Below the pieces are notes generated by a model that saw only the letters and a program-made list of their open reading frames with translations, had not been told where the DNA came from and did no database searches. Below, piece after piece: positions 51,917 through 60,207 of a DNA stretch of 64,000 nt. The DNA is from Jeotgalicoccus sp. Its GTDB lineage: Bacteria > Bacillota > Bacilli > Staphylococcales > Salinicoccaceae. Each line of letters starts with the position of its first letter. The stretch's first letter is position 1. The stretch is taken from the NCBI GenBank assembly GCA_003513765.1, contig DONT01000011.1, forward strand, positions 1 through 64,000, read 5' to 3'. A program made the position numbers and the translations under genes.

Positions 51917-52579
51917 TTACTTGTTACCTTTTTTAATTGATGATGAAATTTTTACAAAACCTTTTCTAGGTCCTGGTACGTTGCCTTTAATAAGAACAAC
52001 ATTTTTCTCTGCATCTACACGTACGATTTCTAAGTTTTGCATAGTAATCGTTTTACCACCCATTTGTCCAGGTAATTTTTTACCTTTGAAAACTCGTGAC
52101 GGGCTGGCAGCCATAGCCATGGCACCTGATCCTCTGTGGTAACGTGAACCGTGACTCATTGGTCCGCGGCTGAAATTGTGACGTTTGATAGAACCCTGGA
52201 AACCTTTACCTTTTGAAGTTCCTGTTACGTCTACAAAATCACCTGCAGCAAATGTATCTACAGGGACTTCTTGACCTACGTCAAATTCTTCTGCGTTCAA
52301 GTTCTTGAATTCGCGTATGAAGCGCTTAGGAGCAGCACCAGATGCTTTAGCATGGCCTGCCTCTGCTTTGTTGGCATATTTGTTGCTTCTGCCTTTTGCG
52401 TTATAATCGCGTTTGTCATCAAATCCGATTTGAATCGCATTATATCCGTCTGTTTCTTCAGTTTTCTTTTGAACTACTACGTTTCCTGCAGCTTCAACTA
52501 CTGTTACAGGGATTAATTCTCCGTTTTCACCGAAAACTTGAGTCATCCCAATTTTTCTACCTAAGATTCCTTTGGTCAT
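51917..52579 (-). CDS. rplC: 50S ribosomal protein L3
   Basis: 220 residues from MTKGILGRKIGMTQVF. An upstream in-frame GTG at 52591 lies within the GGAGGTG binding site and is rejected. Conserved GTSKGKGFQGSIKRHNFSRG reaches the peptidyl transferase centre. Confidence 0.96.
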   Translation of the reverse strand: MTKGILGRKIGMTQVFGENGELIPVTVVEAAGNVVVQKKTEETDGYNAIQIGFDDKRDYNAKGRSNKYANKAEAGHAKASGAAPKRFIREFKNLNAEEFDVGQEVPVDTFAAGDFVDVTGTSKGKGFQGSIKRHNFSRGPMSHGSRYHRGSGAMAMAASPSRVFKGKKLPGQMGGKTITMQNLEIVRVDAEKNVVLIKGNVPGPRKGFVKISSSIKKGNK

Positions 52580-52601
52580 CGAAAGTCGCACCTCCTATAA
52601 T

Positions 52602-52910
52602 TTATAACTTGATTTCGATGTCTACGCCTGATGGTAAGTTTAAGCCCATTAGAGCATCAACTGTTTTAGGTGTAGGGTTTAAAATGTCGATAAGACGCTT
52701 GTGTGTACGCTGTTCAAACTGTTCACGTGAATCTTTGTATTTGTGCACCGCACGAATAACTGTGTAAATAGTTTTCTCAGTCGGTAACGGAATCGGTCCT
52801 GATACATCTGCACCTGAACGTTTTGCCGTCTCAACGATTTTTTCTGCTGATTGATCCAGCACTCTGTGGTCGTACGCTTTTAAACGAATACGAATTTTTT
52901 GCTTTGCCAT
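52602..52910 (-). CDS. rpsJ: 30S ribosomal protein S10
   Basis: 102 residues, full length (MAKQKIRIRLKAYDHRVLD). First gene of the superoperon; also the NusE partner of NusB in antitermination. AAGGAGG site before the ATG. Confidence 0.97.
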   Translation of the reverse strand: MAKQKIRIRLKAYDHRVLDQSAEKIVETAKRSGADVSGPIPLPTEKTIYTVIRAVHKYKDSREQFEQRTHKRLIDILNPTPKTVDALMGLNLPSGVDIEIKL

Positions 52911-53095
52911 TATTTATACCTCCTTATGGTCGTCATCCTATTAATGGTAGACTATCTCAGCGAAAATTTTCTTGTCACATCTGCCATGGCAATGCGGCCG
53001 GGTGTGTCAGTAACCTCTCGCTTCATCGATGTGTGATGTGCATAGGAACAGCACTTCACGTATACAGGACACAATGGTGTCCGCTTAAGTCCAAC
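52911..53095 (-). promoter_or_regulatory. structured leader of the S10 operon
   Basis: About 185 bases of untranslated leader precede rpsJ. It holds the perfect hairpin GGACAC/GTGTCC with a CATT loop, and a GC-rich block (GACACACCCGGCCGC) that I recall as conserved upstream of rpsJ in Bacilli. The layout suggests feedback control by a ribosomal protein; the ligand cannot be told. Confidence 0.5.
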
Positions 53096-53102
53096 GTTAG
53101 AT

Positions 53103-53131
53103 ATGATACAGTAAAAGAGTGAGGAAATCAA
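53103..53131 (-). promoter_or_regulatory. S10 operon promoter
   Basis: On the minus strand TTGATT (53126-53131) and TATCAT (53103-53108) are 17 bases apart. The -35 box lies partly in the loop and arm of the upstream terminator hairpin. Confidence 0.65.
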
Positions 53132-53160
53132 TAGATATCTAGAGATTTCTTCACTCTTTT
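53113..53160 (-). terminator. terminator after purine permease gene
   Basis: Stem of 17 positions with one mismatch (53113-53129 with 53144-53160), loop of 14. The U run on the minus strand is short (four), so some read-through into the ribosomal operon is possible. Confidence 0.72.
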
Positions 53161-53205
53161 TTAATTTTCTTTCGTTTTCTATTATATATACATCACTTTG
53201 AATAT

Positions 53206-54537
53206 TTAATTAATGAATAGGAAGTATAAAATGAACACTATGAATAATCCATACATGATTGGATTAATTTCTTTTCTCTTACCTGCCATAATCATTGTAA
53301 TTGGATAGAAGATAAATCCAATCGCAATACCGGTCGCGATACTGTACGTGAGCGGCATCATAAATACTGTCAGGAATGCAGGTACTGCCACTTCAAATCT
53401 GCCCCAGCTTATTTTCGATAAATTGGATGCCATTAAAATCCCTACTATAATAAGTGCAGGCGCTGTCACTTCCGATGTAAATGTAACAATCAGCGGCGAG
53501 AAGAATATCGCAGCTAAGAATAACACACCTGTAACGACCGAAGCAAATCCGCTCCTTGCCCCGGCTGCAACACCGGCTGTAGATTCTACATAAGATGTCG
53601 TTGTAGACGTCCCGAAGATTGCTCCTGTAATCGTCGCAAATGCATCTGCAAGGAGCGCCTTGCCTGCACGCGGGAGTTTATTGTCTTTAATAAGGTTAGC
53701 CTGTGAAGCTACGCCTACTAGCGTTCCTGCAGTATCGAAAAAGTCTACGAACAGGAAAGTCAGCACAACGATCAGGAACTGTACATTAAAGATTGTGTCA
53801 AAGTCCATCAGCCCTTCGAATGCTGCGCCGAATGTCGGTGCAACGCTCGGCACTGAACCGACAATTGCCGACGGCATCGGAACGATTCCGGTAACTATAC
53901 CCAGTATTGCAGTAATAATCATTCCAAAGAATATTGCTGCCGGCACTTTTTTAGTCATTAATATAACGGTAATCACAAGCCCTGCAAAAGTCAGCAGCAC
54001 ACCGCCGCTGTGTACGTCACCGAGACTGATTAATGTCGCGTCGTCCCCGACGATAATCCCCGAAGACTGAAGGCCGACAAAAGTGATGAAGAATCCGATA
54101 CCGGCGCTGACCGCCATTTTCATCTCCATCGGTATAGCATTAATTATGTATTCACGTAAACCTGTTAATGTAAGAATCACGAAAATCACACCGGAGAACA
54201 GTACGCCCGTTAGTGCAGTCTGCCAGGGAATCCCCATTGTCAGTACTACTGTAAAAGCGAAAAATGCATTAAGCCCCATACCTGGTGCGAGTGCGATTGG
54301 ATATTTCGCAATAATCCCCATAAACAAACAGCCGACAAATGCCGCTAAACACGTTGCAACGAAAACGGCGTTAATATCCATCTTCATTTCATCGGGAACA
54401 CCCTCTATTCCCTGCAGTGATAAAATCGAAGGGTTAACTGCGAGAATATAAGCCATCGACAGGAATGTTGTCAGACCGCCTACTATTTCTTTTCTAAAAT
54501 TAGTATCAAGTTCCTCGAAACCAAAAAACTTTTTCAT
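53206..54537 (-). CDS. pbuG: NCS2/AzgA-type purine permease
   Basis: Guanine/hypoxanthine permease family protein, 443 residues and about 12-14 helices. It begins MKKFFGFEELDTNFRKEIVG and has FLSMAYILAVNP, GMGLNAFFAF and DFFDTAGTLVGVA, all typical of the AzgA/PbuG/PbuO group. No purine riboswitch lies before it; it starts 23 bases after the YczE-like gene and is probably cotranscribed with it. Start ATG follows GGAG. Confidence 0.88.
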   Translation of the reverse strand: MKKFFGFEELDTNFRKEIVGGLTTFLSMAYILAVNPSILSLQGIEGVPDEMKMDINAVFVATCLAAFVGCLFMGIIAKYPIALAPGMGLNAFFAFTVVLTMGIPWQTALTGVLFSGVIFVILTLTGLREYIINAIPMEMKMAVSAGIGFFITFVGLQSSGIIVGDDATLISLGDVHSGGVLLTFAGLVITVILMTKKVPAAIFFGMIITAILGIVTGIVPMPSAIVGSVPSVAPTFGAAFEGLMDFDTIFNVQFLIVVLTFLFVDFFDTAGTLVGVASQANLIKDNKLPRAGKALLADAFATITGAIFGTSTTTSYVESTAGVAAGARSGFASVVTGVLFLAAIFFSPLIVTFTSEVTAPALIIVGILMASNLSKISWGRFEVAVPAFLTVFMMPLTYSIATGIAIGFIFYPITMIMAGKRKEINPIMYGLFIVFILYFLFIN

Positions 54538-54560
54538 AGCAAACTCCAATCATTATATGA

Positions 54561-55199
54561 TTATTTAAATTGTATGATCCTCGGATCATCGTAACCTATA
54601 AAACGAATCAGCAGCTCCCTCGTATAAGGAAAGAACATTTCTATTATCTTGCCGTAAAACAAAACAATCAATATCGTACCGATAAATACCGGTCCGCCGA
54701 GTATGATCCCAAATACAGTAACGATCAATTCCATTAAAAATCGTGCTCTCGCCATTCTTAAATTGAACTTCATAACCAGTACCATCATTAAAGAGTCTCT
54801 CGGTCCGGCACCCAGATTCGGTGTCATATAAAATGCAGAACCGAATGCCGCGATAAACACACCTGCTGTAAAGTAGACCGCCTGTGCAGGCCAGCTTGAA
54901 GCGTCTGGCAGCAGCCAGACAAAGAAGTCGATAAATGCGCCGATTGTCAACAAATTGACGTACACTCCGCCTTTAGGCAGAGCTTTTAAGATGAGCGAAG
55001 TTGCTATTACAATAAAGATACCGATAATGACTGCCCAGCTTCCGAATGTCAGTCCGACAGACTGCCACAGGCCGAAATGCAGTACATCCCACGGTGACAG
55101 GCCCATAACAAAGCCTTTAACCTGCATCGCAACACCGATTGACAATATGATTAAACCTACAAAGTAAAACAGGCAGCGTTTAATAAAGCTACTAGGCAC
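54561..55199 (-). CDS. YczE/YitT-like membrane protein
   Basis: Membrane protein of 212 residues with five or six helices, resembling Bacillus YczE (GFVMGLSPWDVLHFGL, NLGAGPRDSLMMVL). The function is unknown. A GTG start at 55199 is chosen because AGGAG lies seven bases before it; an ATG reading from 55271 would add 24 residues without a binding site. First gene of a two-gene unit with the purine permease. Confidence 0.75.
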   Translation of the reverse strand: MPSSFIKRCLFYFVGLIILSIGVAMQVKGFVMGLSPWDVLHFGLWQSVGLTFGSWAVIIGIFIVIATSLILKALPKGGVYVNLLTIGAFIDFFVWLLPDASSWPAQAVYFTAGVFIAAFGSAFYMTPNLGAGPRDSLMMVLVMKFNLRMARARFLMELIVTVFGIILGGPVFIGTILIVLFYGKIIEMFFPYTRELLIRFIGYDDPRIIQFK

Positions 55200-55414
55200 C
55201 CTATCACTCCTATATAATATGTATAAAGCTTTACCAGTTGGTTTAATCTCAAATACAAGTATATTATACACCTATTCCGAGATAAATACATGCTAAATCC
55301 GTACATTTTCATTTTTTTTAGCTTAAATGTTTGTCTTAAAAATATTGCTTTCTCTTCACATTTAAAATTGCTCATTTATGATATGATATTAGTTAAGTTT
55401 AGGTGGTGGTTAAA

Positions 55415-55582
55415 ATGGATTTGGAAAGCCAATTACAGGAATTAAAATACGAATATGTGCACCTCCAGGGTGATTTGGAAAAGATCGAGTCCACTGGTCA
55501 TCCGACATCAAAAATGACGGATCGTCTTCACGAACTTGAAACTCAGATTAAAGAAGTACGCCAGGCACTAAAAAATAAGTAA
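55415..55582 (+). CDS. SE1832-like small coiled-coil protein
   Basis: A 55-residue protein read directly: MDLESQLQELKYEYVHLQGD, then a helical Glu/Lys-rich remainder ending ALKNK. Heptad-like leucines suggest an alpha-helical hairpin or coiled coil. It resembles the staphylococcal SE1832 family of unknown function. AGGTGGTGG binding site. 18 bases before the MFS transporter gene, so probably cotranscribed. Confidence 0.75.
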   Translation: MDLESQLQELKYEYVHLQGDLEKIESTGHPTSKMTDRLHELETQIKEVRQALKNK

Positions 55583-55600
55583 TTTCAGGACGTGGATATA

Positions 55601-56755
55601 ATGAAACGAATGATTACCCTGATTATGATCATTCAATTTTTAATATATTTCGGGTTTAGTATGATTATTCCGGTCATTCCCGAACTCATTAATCAGCTCG
55701 GTGTCAATACGATACATATGGGCTTACTGCTCGCGGTCTATTCACTCGCAAGCTTTCTTTCCGCTCCGTTCTTCGGACGGTTATCCGATAAGGTCGGCAG
55801 ACGTCCGCTTCTTCTCGGCGGGTTATCAGTATTTGCATTCAGTTTTTTAATATTCGGTCTGTTCATAGATAACCTGACTATACTGTATCTAAGCAGAGTT
55901 ATCGGCGGTGCTGCTTCCGGCGCCCTTTACACTGCGACGACGAGTATGGTTGCAGATATTACAACGCGTGAAGAACGTACGAAATATATGGGACTTGTCG
56001 GCATGTGTGTCGGTCTCGGTTTTATTTTTGGACCGGGTGTCGGCGGTATATTGGCTGGCATCTCCTTGAGCTTCGCCTACTATATGACGACAATCGTTAT
56101 TACAGGCGCATTGGTCTTCAGCTTCTTAAAAATTCCAGAAACATACAGTAAAAAAACACAGCAGACACCGAAGAAAATTACACTGGCTGTCGATTACTTT
56201 ACGCAGCCCGTCGGAATTCTGATGATCGGTACATTTTTCGTAATGTTTTTCATGAGCGGAATGGAAAGTACTTTCCAGCTGCTCGGTCAGGAACGTATTA
56301 ATATTACCCCGACTGAAATGGGAGTTCTGTTTTTTATCGGAGGAATATTTAATGCACTGACACAGGGTGTATATATAAGGAAGCTGAAAGATGGCCAGGA
56401 GAAAAAAGCAATGGTCATCGGTCAGGTTATGGCCGTGATTGCATTTATCATGCTGCCGTTTATGACAGGTCTTGTCTACGCGGGAATATGTATTGTTCTC
56501 CTGATGACGGGTAATGCGCTGGCAAAAACTTTAATGACATCACAAATTACAAAAGAAGCATCAGCTCATGATATGGGACGTGTTACTGCGACGACATATT
56601 CACTCGACAGTCTCGGAAGAATATGCGGACCGCTCATATTTAACGCGCTGTTCTTAGTCTCTGCAGGCTTGCCGTTTTATTTCGGGGCACTGATGACTAT
56701 CTTATCGACACATTTTATTTTCCAATACTATAGAAAACGAGGGAGAGTCGCATGA
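55601..56755 (+). CDS. MFS multidrug-type transporter
   Basis: Major facilitator of 384 residues with 12 helices. Motif A GRLSDKVGRRPLLLGG in loop 2-3 and motif C-like GLGFIFGPGVGGILAG in helix 5 place it with drug:H+ antiporters such as NorA/MdrL. Substrate unknown. The ATG is chosen over a GTG nine bases upstream that lies in the AGGACGTGG binding site. It overlaps the next gene by four bases. Confidence 0.85.
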   Translation: MKRMITLIMIIQFLIYFGFSMIIPVIPELINQLGVNTIHMGLLLAVYSLASFLSAPFFGRLSDKVGRRPLLLGGLSVFAFSFLIFGLFIDNLTILYLSRVIGGAASGALYTATTSMVADITTREERTKYMGLVGMCVGLGFIFGPGVGGILAGISLSFAYYMTTIVITGALVFSFLKIPETYSKKTQQTPKKITLAVDYFTQPVGILMIGTFFVMFFMSGMESTFQLLGQERINITPTEMGVLFFIGGIFNALTQGVYIRKLKDGQEKKAMVIGQVMAVIAFIMLPFMTGLVYAGICIVLLMTGNALAKTLMTSQITKEASAHDMGRVTATTYSLDSLGRICGPLIFNALFLVSAGLPFYFGALMTILSTHFIFQYYRKRGRVA

Positions 56756-57069
56756 CATTATTAACACTCCTCATGCTTTTAATTTATATCGTCATCAGTG
56801 CCGCTACCATTTTAAATTTCAGGTCGCGCGCTTTTGACATCGCACGCTGTATTTCGGGCGCTGCGTTTTTACTGATGATGATTACCTTCAGTCTGTCACT
56901 CGGCGGGACGGATTTGTTTATCGTGCTGCTGCTATCACTATGCATTGTTCTGTCAGTTGAAATTACAGCATTTAAAGAATCAAAAGGCGACCGTGCAAAC
57001 TTATTTTTAGTGCACGCGTTTACGCTGACGATGGCGCTCGTACTTATTATAATTCTGATTACGCTGTAA
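56752..57069 (+). CDS. hypothetical small membrane protein
   Basis: 105 residues, with four hydrophobic segments (about 1-20, 32-50, 53-70, 80-103) and short charged loops. Family not recognised. ATGA overlap with the MFS gene means coupled translation, so an accessory role to the pump is possible. Confidence 0.68.
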   Translation: MTLLTLLMLLIYIVISAATILNFRSRAFDIARCISGAAFLLMMITFSLSLGGTDLFIVLLLSLCIVLSVEITAFKESKGDRANLFLVHAFTLTMALVLIIILITL

Positions 57070-57081
57070 GGAGATGGGTAT

Positions 57082-57357
57082 ATGAGACGTGTCATTTTAA
57101 TACTGCTGATGTTAATTCAAATACTGTTCTTTATAAATTATTCGATAAACGACGGTATTATCTTTTATAACATCTATATCTGGTTCACTCTCGCAGCACT
57201 CGCTATTATTACCGGCATCCGGGCCTTCCGCTCAGAGCCTCATTTAAACGAGAGCCGTCATATGCACTCTTATTTTTCACTCGCACTTATTATCGTCTCC
57301 TGTGCATCCGTGCTGTTTATAATATATATCGCAATTATGCAGCCGTATTATTTATAG
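57082..57357 (+). CDS. hypothetical small membrane protein
   Basis: 91 residues, three hydrophobic segments (about 3-20, 29-47, 64-88) with a charged loop (RAFRSEPHLNESRH) between the last two. Not recognised. GGAG site, 12 bases after the preceding membrane protein gene; last gene of the MFS operon. Confidence 0.66.
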   Translation: MRRVILILLMLIQILFFINYSINDGIIFYNIYIWFTLAALAIITGIRAFRSEPHLNESRHMHSYFSLALIIVSCASVLFIIYIAIMQPYYL

Positions 57358-57366
57358 AACCATATA

Positions 57367-57408
57367 AAAACCGTACGTCAAATTCCATGTGGAATGACGC
57401 ACGGTTTT
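57367..57408. terminator. bidirectional terminator
   Basis: Outer stem of 14 positions with one mismatch (57367-57380 with 57395-57408) and an inner TTCCA/TGGAA stem, flanked by A and T runs. It stands between the MFS operon (+) and femX (-). Confidence 0.88.
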
Positions 57409-57457
57409 TTTGTGCAGTATTTTAGATTCAGGCTTCTGAAAAAGCAGGTTCTCTCAG

Positions 57458-58711
57458 TTATCTTCTTTTGATTATTTTATTCAGCTTCATTTTACCCTTC
57501 TGGAACAGCGGGAACATTACTTCCGCCGCCGTATAAAGCGGACGGTTCGTTACATAATCGAATTCTCCGATTTTATCCGAGACCTCTGTACCCCACACTT
57601 TTTTAAACTGCCATAGGCCGAAGTGTTCGTCATCCTTATCCGGTTCTACTGATACACCGCCGAAATCATATGTCTTTGCACCGTGTTCACGTGCATACTG
57701 CATCATATGCCACTGCATGTGATGATTCGGCAGAAATTCTCTAAAGTCGTTTGAAGATGCACCGTACAGGTAATAAGACTTATGTCCGGACTGAGCGAAC
57801 AGTGCTCCCGATAACAGTACTCCTCCTGGATGTGTACGTTTAATTTCATTCATGCCGTCGAGCTGCGACTGAACTTTCGTCATACGGTTATTTAAGTTTT
57901 CGAGCTGGTTTTGTTTCTTCTTTTCATCTTTAATTTTCTCTGCTTTACGGATGTCTTTCGTTACTTTTTCGATATCGTCCTGAAGTGACTGAATAGCGAT
58001 ATCCGGTAATAGTTTAACCATAAACAGTTCCATATGCCCTTCGGGGTTTAAGTTATCGTACAGCGATTCAAAATACGTAATATCTCTCGTTAAGAAACCG
58101 TCCCGCTCACCTGTTTCTTTCATCAGTTTTACAAAGTCCGGCAATTCTTCTCTTCCTGCTTTATAAACCGTTGTACCCGCGCGCAGTGAACTTCTTACTT
58201 TCGTACGGTTGTTTCGTTCAAAGCTCTGCAGCAGCGCTTTGTCGTCAACATTGATATCTGTCACCATCGTGGTTCTGGGCTGAATAACATCTTTACTCAT
58301 ACCGTCCGTCAGACCGTGATGTTTAAAACCGAGCTGTTTTAAATATTCGATTGTATCTTCGTTGCCTGCAGCCGGGATGTCCGGATCTATTTTGATAGTA
58401 TAAGATTTTTCATCTGCTGCGATTTTCTTCGCCGCTTCGAGCAATGCACTGACGACTTCCTCATCTTCGTAGTTACAGACGAAACCGCGTGACGCATAGC
58501 ACATCGTAAAGAATGTTTTCGGTACTTTTTTAAACAGTAAAAGTGCCACACCTTCGATGTCGCCGTTACGTCCGACAGCAATGCGTCTCGAGTACCATCC
58601 CGTCAGTTCTTTTGAACCGGCCCATGACGTCAGCTGCAGCAAATCACCTGCAGGATGTGACATAACAAATTCATCGTGCATGTCATCTGTAATATTTAAT
58701 AATTCAACCAT
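57458..58711 (-). CDS. femX: FemX/FmhB-type lipid II aminoacyltransferase
   Basis: FemABX family enzyme of 417 residues that adds an amino acid (glycine in staphylococci) from aminoacyl-tRNA to the lysine of lipid II, the first residue of the peptidoglycan cross-bridge. Two GNAT-like domains are interrupted by a charged coiled-coil arm (about 243-300, EKVTKDIRKAEKIKDEKKKQ). The C-terminal YDFGGV and GLWQFKKVWG are conserved. Position close to the S10 operon matches fmhB of Staphylococcus aureus, which supports FmhB over FemA/FemB. The amino acid used here is not decided by sequence. Confidence 0.82.
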   Translation of the reverse strand: MVELLNITDDMHDEFVMSHPAGDLLQLTSWAGSKELTGWYSRRIAVGRNGDIEGVALLLFKKVPKTFFTMCYASRGFVCNYEDEEVVSALLEAAKKIAADEKSYTIKIDPDIPAAGNEDTIEYLKQLGFKHHGLTDGMSKDVIQPRTTMVTDINVDDKALLQSFERNNRTKVRSSLRAGTTVYKAGREELPDFVKLMKETGERDGFLTRDITYFESLYDNLNPEGHMELFMVKLLPDIAIQSLQDDIEKVTKDIRKAEKIKDEKKKQNQLENLNNRMTKVQSQLDGMNEIKRTHPGGVLLSGALFAQSGHKSYYLYGASSNDFREFLPNHHMQWHMMQYAREHGAKTYDFGGVSVEPDKDDEHFGLWQFKKVWGTEVSDKIGEFDYVTNRPLYTAAEVMFPLFQKGKMKLNKIIKRR

Positions 58712-58776
58712 AATTTCTCACCAATCATTTCTCTATTATTTCTGATATAATATACCCCCAAAGGGAGCGTACAAAA

Positions 58777-59025
58777 ATGAAACAGATTATTTTAATTTTA
58801 TTTGCAGCATTTAACATTTACAGCTTTATTAATATTTCGATGGCATATCATCATGACGAGCTTATTGCTCTGCTCAGTACGAGAATTATCTTTATGGCAA
58901 TTTCCGTCATACTGTCCATCTTATTCCTAATCGCCGGTGCTTCTAAAAGTATTAAAATTTTAGCTGCGGTAACGATTCTGACAGGATTACTGCATTTCAT
59001 TTCCATCATGTTAACTTACATTTAA
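58777..59025 (+). CDS. hypothetical small membrane protein
   Basis: 82 residues with three hydrophobic segments (about 3-22, 37-54, 58-80). Not recognised. A GGGAG site precedes the ATG. It is divergent from femX and lies 70 bases before the NadR-like gene. Confidence 0.62.
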   Translation: MKQIILILFAAFNIYSFINISMAYHHDELIALLSTRIIFMAISVILSILFLIAGASKSIKILAAVTILTGLLHFISIMLTYI

Positions 59026-59095
59026 TTTCTTCAATATTGTAGCACACTTTAATATACAGTTCTTTTGAAATCATTTGCCTTAGGAGTAGATAAAC

Positions 59096-60148
59096 ATGAG
59101 AGATCTCGGAATTTATTTCGGAACTTTTGCACCGTGCCACGTCGGCCATTTTGAACAAATCGTCAGAGCGAAAAGAGAAAACAGGCATGCCGCGGTTATT
59201 ATTAGCGGCTACACAGGCGACCGGGGAGACAATATCGGCATGAATCTTGAACACCGCGTGCGTGCGATGCGCCAGCTTTTAAAGAACGACAGCAACGTTT
59301 CTATTCTGCAGCTCGATGAAACAAATATTCCCCGTTATCCTGCAGGCTGGGAACCCTGGCTTGAAATGCTGGAGAGTTTAATTCGCCAGAGTATAGATGC
59401 TTTGGATTTCGATGTACAGAGTGCAACGTTTTATATGGGCGAGAGCGAATATTTGGAACCGCTTGAGAGTTATTTCTCTAAAAAGTGGCAGCACATTGAT
59501 ATTCATATGACTATGGTGGACAGAAAAATTCTCGGTATCAGCGGAACTGAAATCAGAGAGACCCCCATTTTAAACTGGGATTACGTCACGAGACCGTTTC
59601 GCCGTTTCTTCGTTCAGAATGTTTTAGTCACCGGTTCACCGAACAGCGGAAAATCGATGATTATTGAAGATCTGGCACGGCGGTATTCGACGAGTTATTC
59701 TATTGAATACGCAGCAGGTTATTTCGACGATCATCAGCTGAAATCTCCTGATCTCGATGCAAAAGACTTTCATGCAATCGGCATCGGCCAATTTGAACTG
59801 AACCGGCGTCATATTCATTCCAATGCAACGCGTAAAATCTTTTTCGCCGACACAGATGTGCTGTATTCAAAAGTTCATAATATGCTCGCTGCTCACGATG
59901 AGCAGGAATACGTAAATCAGATTTTCGAACATTATATTAAACTTCAGACATGGAGTCTGATTTTAATCATGCCCCCGCCTGAAGATGCTTCTCTATACGA
60001 CCAAAAATTTTATACACTTCTTTTAGAACAGCTGCAGCATTACAATTTAATGAAGAATGCAGTTATTTTAGATGATACATATCTGAATAATTATCTGCGT
60101 GCCCATGCTTTAATTGATGAAATACTCGAAGAACGAAAAGATAACTGA
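59096..60148 (+). CDS. NadR-like bifunctional NMN adenylyltransferase/nicotinamide riboside kinase
   Basis: 350 residues. The N-terminal nucleotidyltransferase domain has GTFAPCHVGH (9-18, the HxGH nucleotide site) and ISGTEIRE near 151-158. A second domain starts with P-loop GSPNSGKS (180-187), as in ribosylnicotinamide kinases, and carries a VDxD-like FADTDVLYSKV region. This is the domain order of NadR without its regulatory helix-turn-helix. It would convert nicotinamide riboside to NMN and NMN to NAD in the cytosol. Start ATG follows TAGGAG. I do not recall this type as common in Staphylococcus. Confidence 0.78.
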   Translation: MRDLGIYFGTFAPCHVGHFEQIVRAKRENRHAAVIISGYTGDRGDNIGMNLEHRVRAMRQLLKNDSNVSILQLDETNIPRYPAGWEPWLEMLESLIRQSIDALDFDVQSATFYMGESEYLEPLESYFSKKWQHIDIHMTMVDRKILGISGTEIRETPILNWDYVTRPFRRFFVQNVLVTGSPNSGKSMIIEDLARRYSTSYSIEYAAGYFDDHQLKSPDLDAKDFHAIGIGQFELNRRHIHSNATRKIFFADTDVLYSKVHNMLAAHDEQEYVNQIFEHYIKLQTWSLILIMPPPEDASLYDQKFYTLLLEQLQHYNLMKNAVILDDTYLNNYLRAHALIDEILEERKDN

Positions 60149-60207
60149 ATTTAAAGATATTTCTGTTATAATGTAATTTACAATTTATTTATACAGGAGG
60201 AATCGCA

